The translations under genes and the position numbers were made by a program. The notes beneath the pieces were generated by a model. That model ran no database searches and was not told where the DNA came from. It was given only the letters and a program-made list of their open reading frames with translations. From Goekera deserti (GTDB lineage Bacteria; Actinomycetota; Actinomycetes; Mycobacteriales; Geodermatophilaceae): DNA of 64,000 bases. The stretch lies in NCBI RefSeq assembly GCF_010685995.1, contig NZ_JAAGWK010000019.1:62001-126000 (forward strand), given 5' to 3'. Shown one piece after another: positions 63,314-64,000 of this stretch. Position 1 is the stretch's first letter; every line of letters begins with the position of its first letter.

Positions 63314-64000
63314 TCACAACTTCGTGGTGGGCTGCCCCACAGGGGCGGTCGGCTGCGGGGCGGTGTCGTACCCGTAGTTGTAGCCGTACCCGTAGGCCGA
63401 GGAGATCTCCGCCTTGGGCGGCACGATGTTCAGGATGATGCCCAGGGTGCGGGCACCGACCCGGTCGAGCGTGGCCTTGGTCTGCTGCAGCTGCTCCTTG
63501 CGGGTGCTGCCGTACCGGATGGAGAGCACGACGCCGTCCACGAGCACGGCGAGGCCGCTGGCGTCGGCCACCGGCAGCAGCGGCGGGGCATCGATGAGGA
63601 CGAAGTCGTTCGTGCCGCGCAGGTCGTCGATGACCTTGAACATGTGGCTCGAGGCCAGCAGTTCACTGGGGTTCGGCGGGGTCGGGCCGGAGGCGAGGAC
63701 GCGCAGGTCGCCGTCGCCGTAGGGCTGCAGCACGTCGTCCAGCTCGGCGGTGCTGGCCAGGATGTTGGTCAGCCCGACGCCGCCCACCATGCCGAGGTAC
63801 CGGGTCACCCGGGGGCGGCGCAGGTCGCCCTCGACGAGCACCACCCGGCGCCCGGCCTCGGCCAGGGAGAGGGCGAGGTTCACGGCCACCGTGGTCTTGC
63901 CCTCCGACGGCACGGCGCTGGAGATCATGATGACCTTGGGTGGCTCGTCGACGTGCAGGAACTGCAGGTTGGTGCGCAGCTGACGGTAGGACTCGGCGAT
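63314..64000 (-). CDS. BY-type tyrosine autokinase (CpsD/CapB-like), C-terminal part
   Basis: The visible 228 residues are the kinase domain; the start and any Wzz-type N-terminus are beyond the window. The visible part opens with AESYRQLRTNLQF, the exact BY-kinase linker motif. Walker A is SSAVPSEGKTTVAVNLALSL, Walker A-prime VVLVEGDLRRP, and Walker B DFVLIDAPPLLPVAD. The C-terminus has a tyrosine cluster, SSAYGYGYNYGYD, the autophosphorylation site. It is therefore catalytically complete, in contrast to the degenerate homologue at 31681-33048. Together with the phosphatases it should control chain length and export of the polysaccharide. Confidence 0.93.
   Translation of the reverse strand: MAESYRQLRTNLQFLHVDEPPKVIMISSAVPSEGKTTVAVNLALSLAEAGRRVVLVEGDLRRPRVTRYLGMVGGVGLTNILASTAELDDVLQPYGDGDLRVLASGPTPPNPSELLASSHMFKVIDDLRGTNDFVLIDAPPLLPVADASGLAVLVDGVVLSIRYGSTRKEQLQQTKATLDRVGARTLGIILNIVPPKAEISSAYGYGYNYGYDTAPQPTAPVGQPTTKL

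Overview
The window is very GC-rich DNA with GTG starts nearly as common as ATG, overlapping ATGA/GTGA junctions, strong purine-rich ribosome sites, an MSMEG_0570-type nitrogen-starvation gene, a DUF4032 kinase-like gene and LytR-CpsA-Psr cell-wall chemistry. This points to a chromosome of a high-GC actinobacterium. Geodermatophilaceae (Blastococcus, Geodermatophilus or Modestobacter) is my inference from gene style, not something shown by a marker gene.

Bases 1 to 21,900 are mixed housekeeping and accessory genes: the end of a glycosyltransferase, a MarR regulator with a secreted protein, an FMN 2-hydroxyacid oxidase, a DUF559 nuclease-fold gene bracketed by two inverted 31-bp tandem repeat arrays, a methyltransferase, a flavin disulfide reductase, a CDP-alcohol phosphatidyltransferase, a YnjB/YnjC/YnjD-like ABC transporter, a radical SAM enzyme, an MSMEG_0570 homologue, a succinate-semialdehyde-type dehydrogenase, a DUF4032 gene, a PadR/membrane-protein pair, tRNA-Arg(ACG), tRNA-Ser(GCT), an MFS exporter facing a CGNR regulator, and a PAP2/diacylglycerol-kinase fusion.

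Bases 21,900 to 64,000 are dominated by cell-surface polysaccharide genes. They include several glycosyltransferases, a Wzx-like flippase, a Wzy-like polymerase, a Wzz-like protein with a dead kinase domain, two acyltransferase-3 proteins, three GH26 glycoside hydrolases, a four-gene nucleotide-sugar operon (cytidylyltransferase, epimerase, RmlC-like epimerase, SAF-domain oxidoreductase), UDP-glucose dehydrogenase, and three polyprenyl-phosphate sugar-1-phosphate transferases. Unrelated genes (DoxX-like, PHP-domain, MerR, FMN oxidase) are interspersed.

The last 9 kb is the most distinctive part. Its order is LMW tyrosine phosphatase, priming transferase and LCP ligase on the plus strand; a phosphatase lacking its nucleophilic cysteine on the minus strand; a phosphatase fused through one membrane helix to an extracytoplasmic SGNH domain on the plus strand; and then phosphatase, priming transferase and BY-type tyrosine kinase on the minus strand (the kinase runs off the end). 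Together with the degenerate kinase at 31.7 to 33.0 kb, this looks like a phosphotyrosine control system for polysaccharide assembly with active, inactive and transmembrane-sensor versions of its parts.

The second unusual layer is repeats. A GC-rich 31-bp unit with a TTCCGCGGAA core forms three arrays. In the two intergenic arrays the period is 31 to 32 bp. In the third, which is translated as the N-terminal extension of an ABC ATPase, the spacing alternates 33 and 30 bp and so keeps the reading frame. A separate palindromic hairpin element occurs twice, near 15.2 and 18.05 kb.
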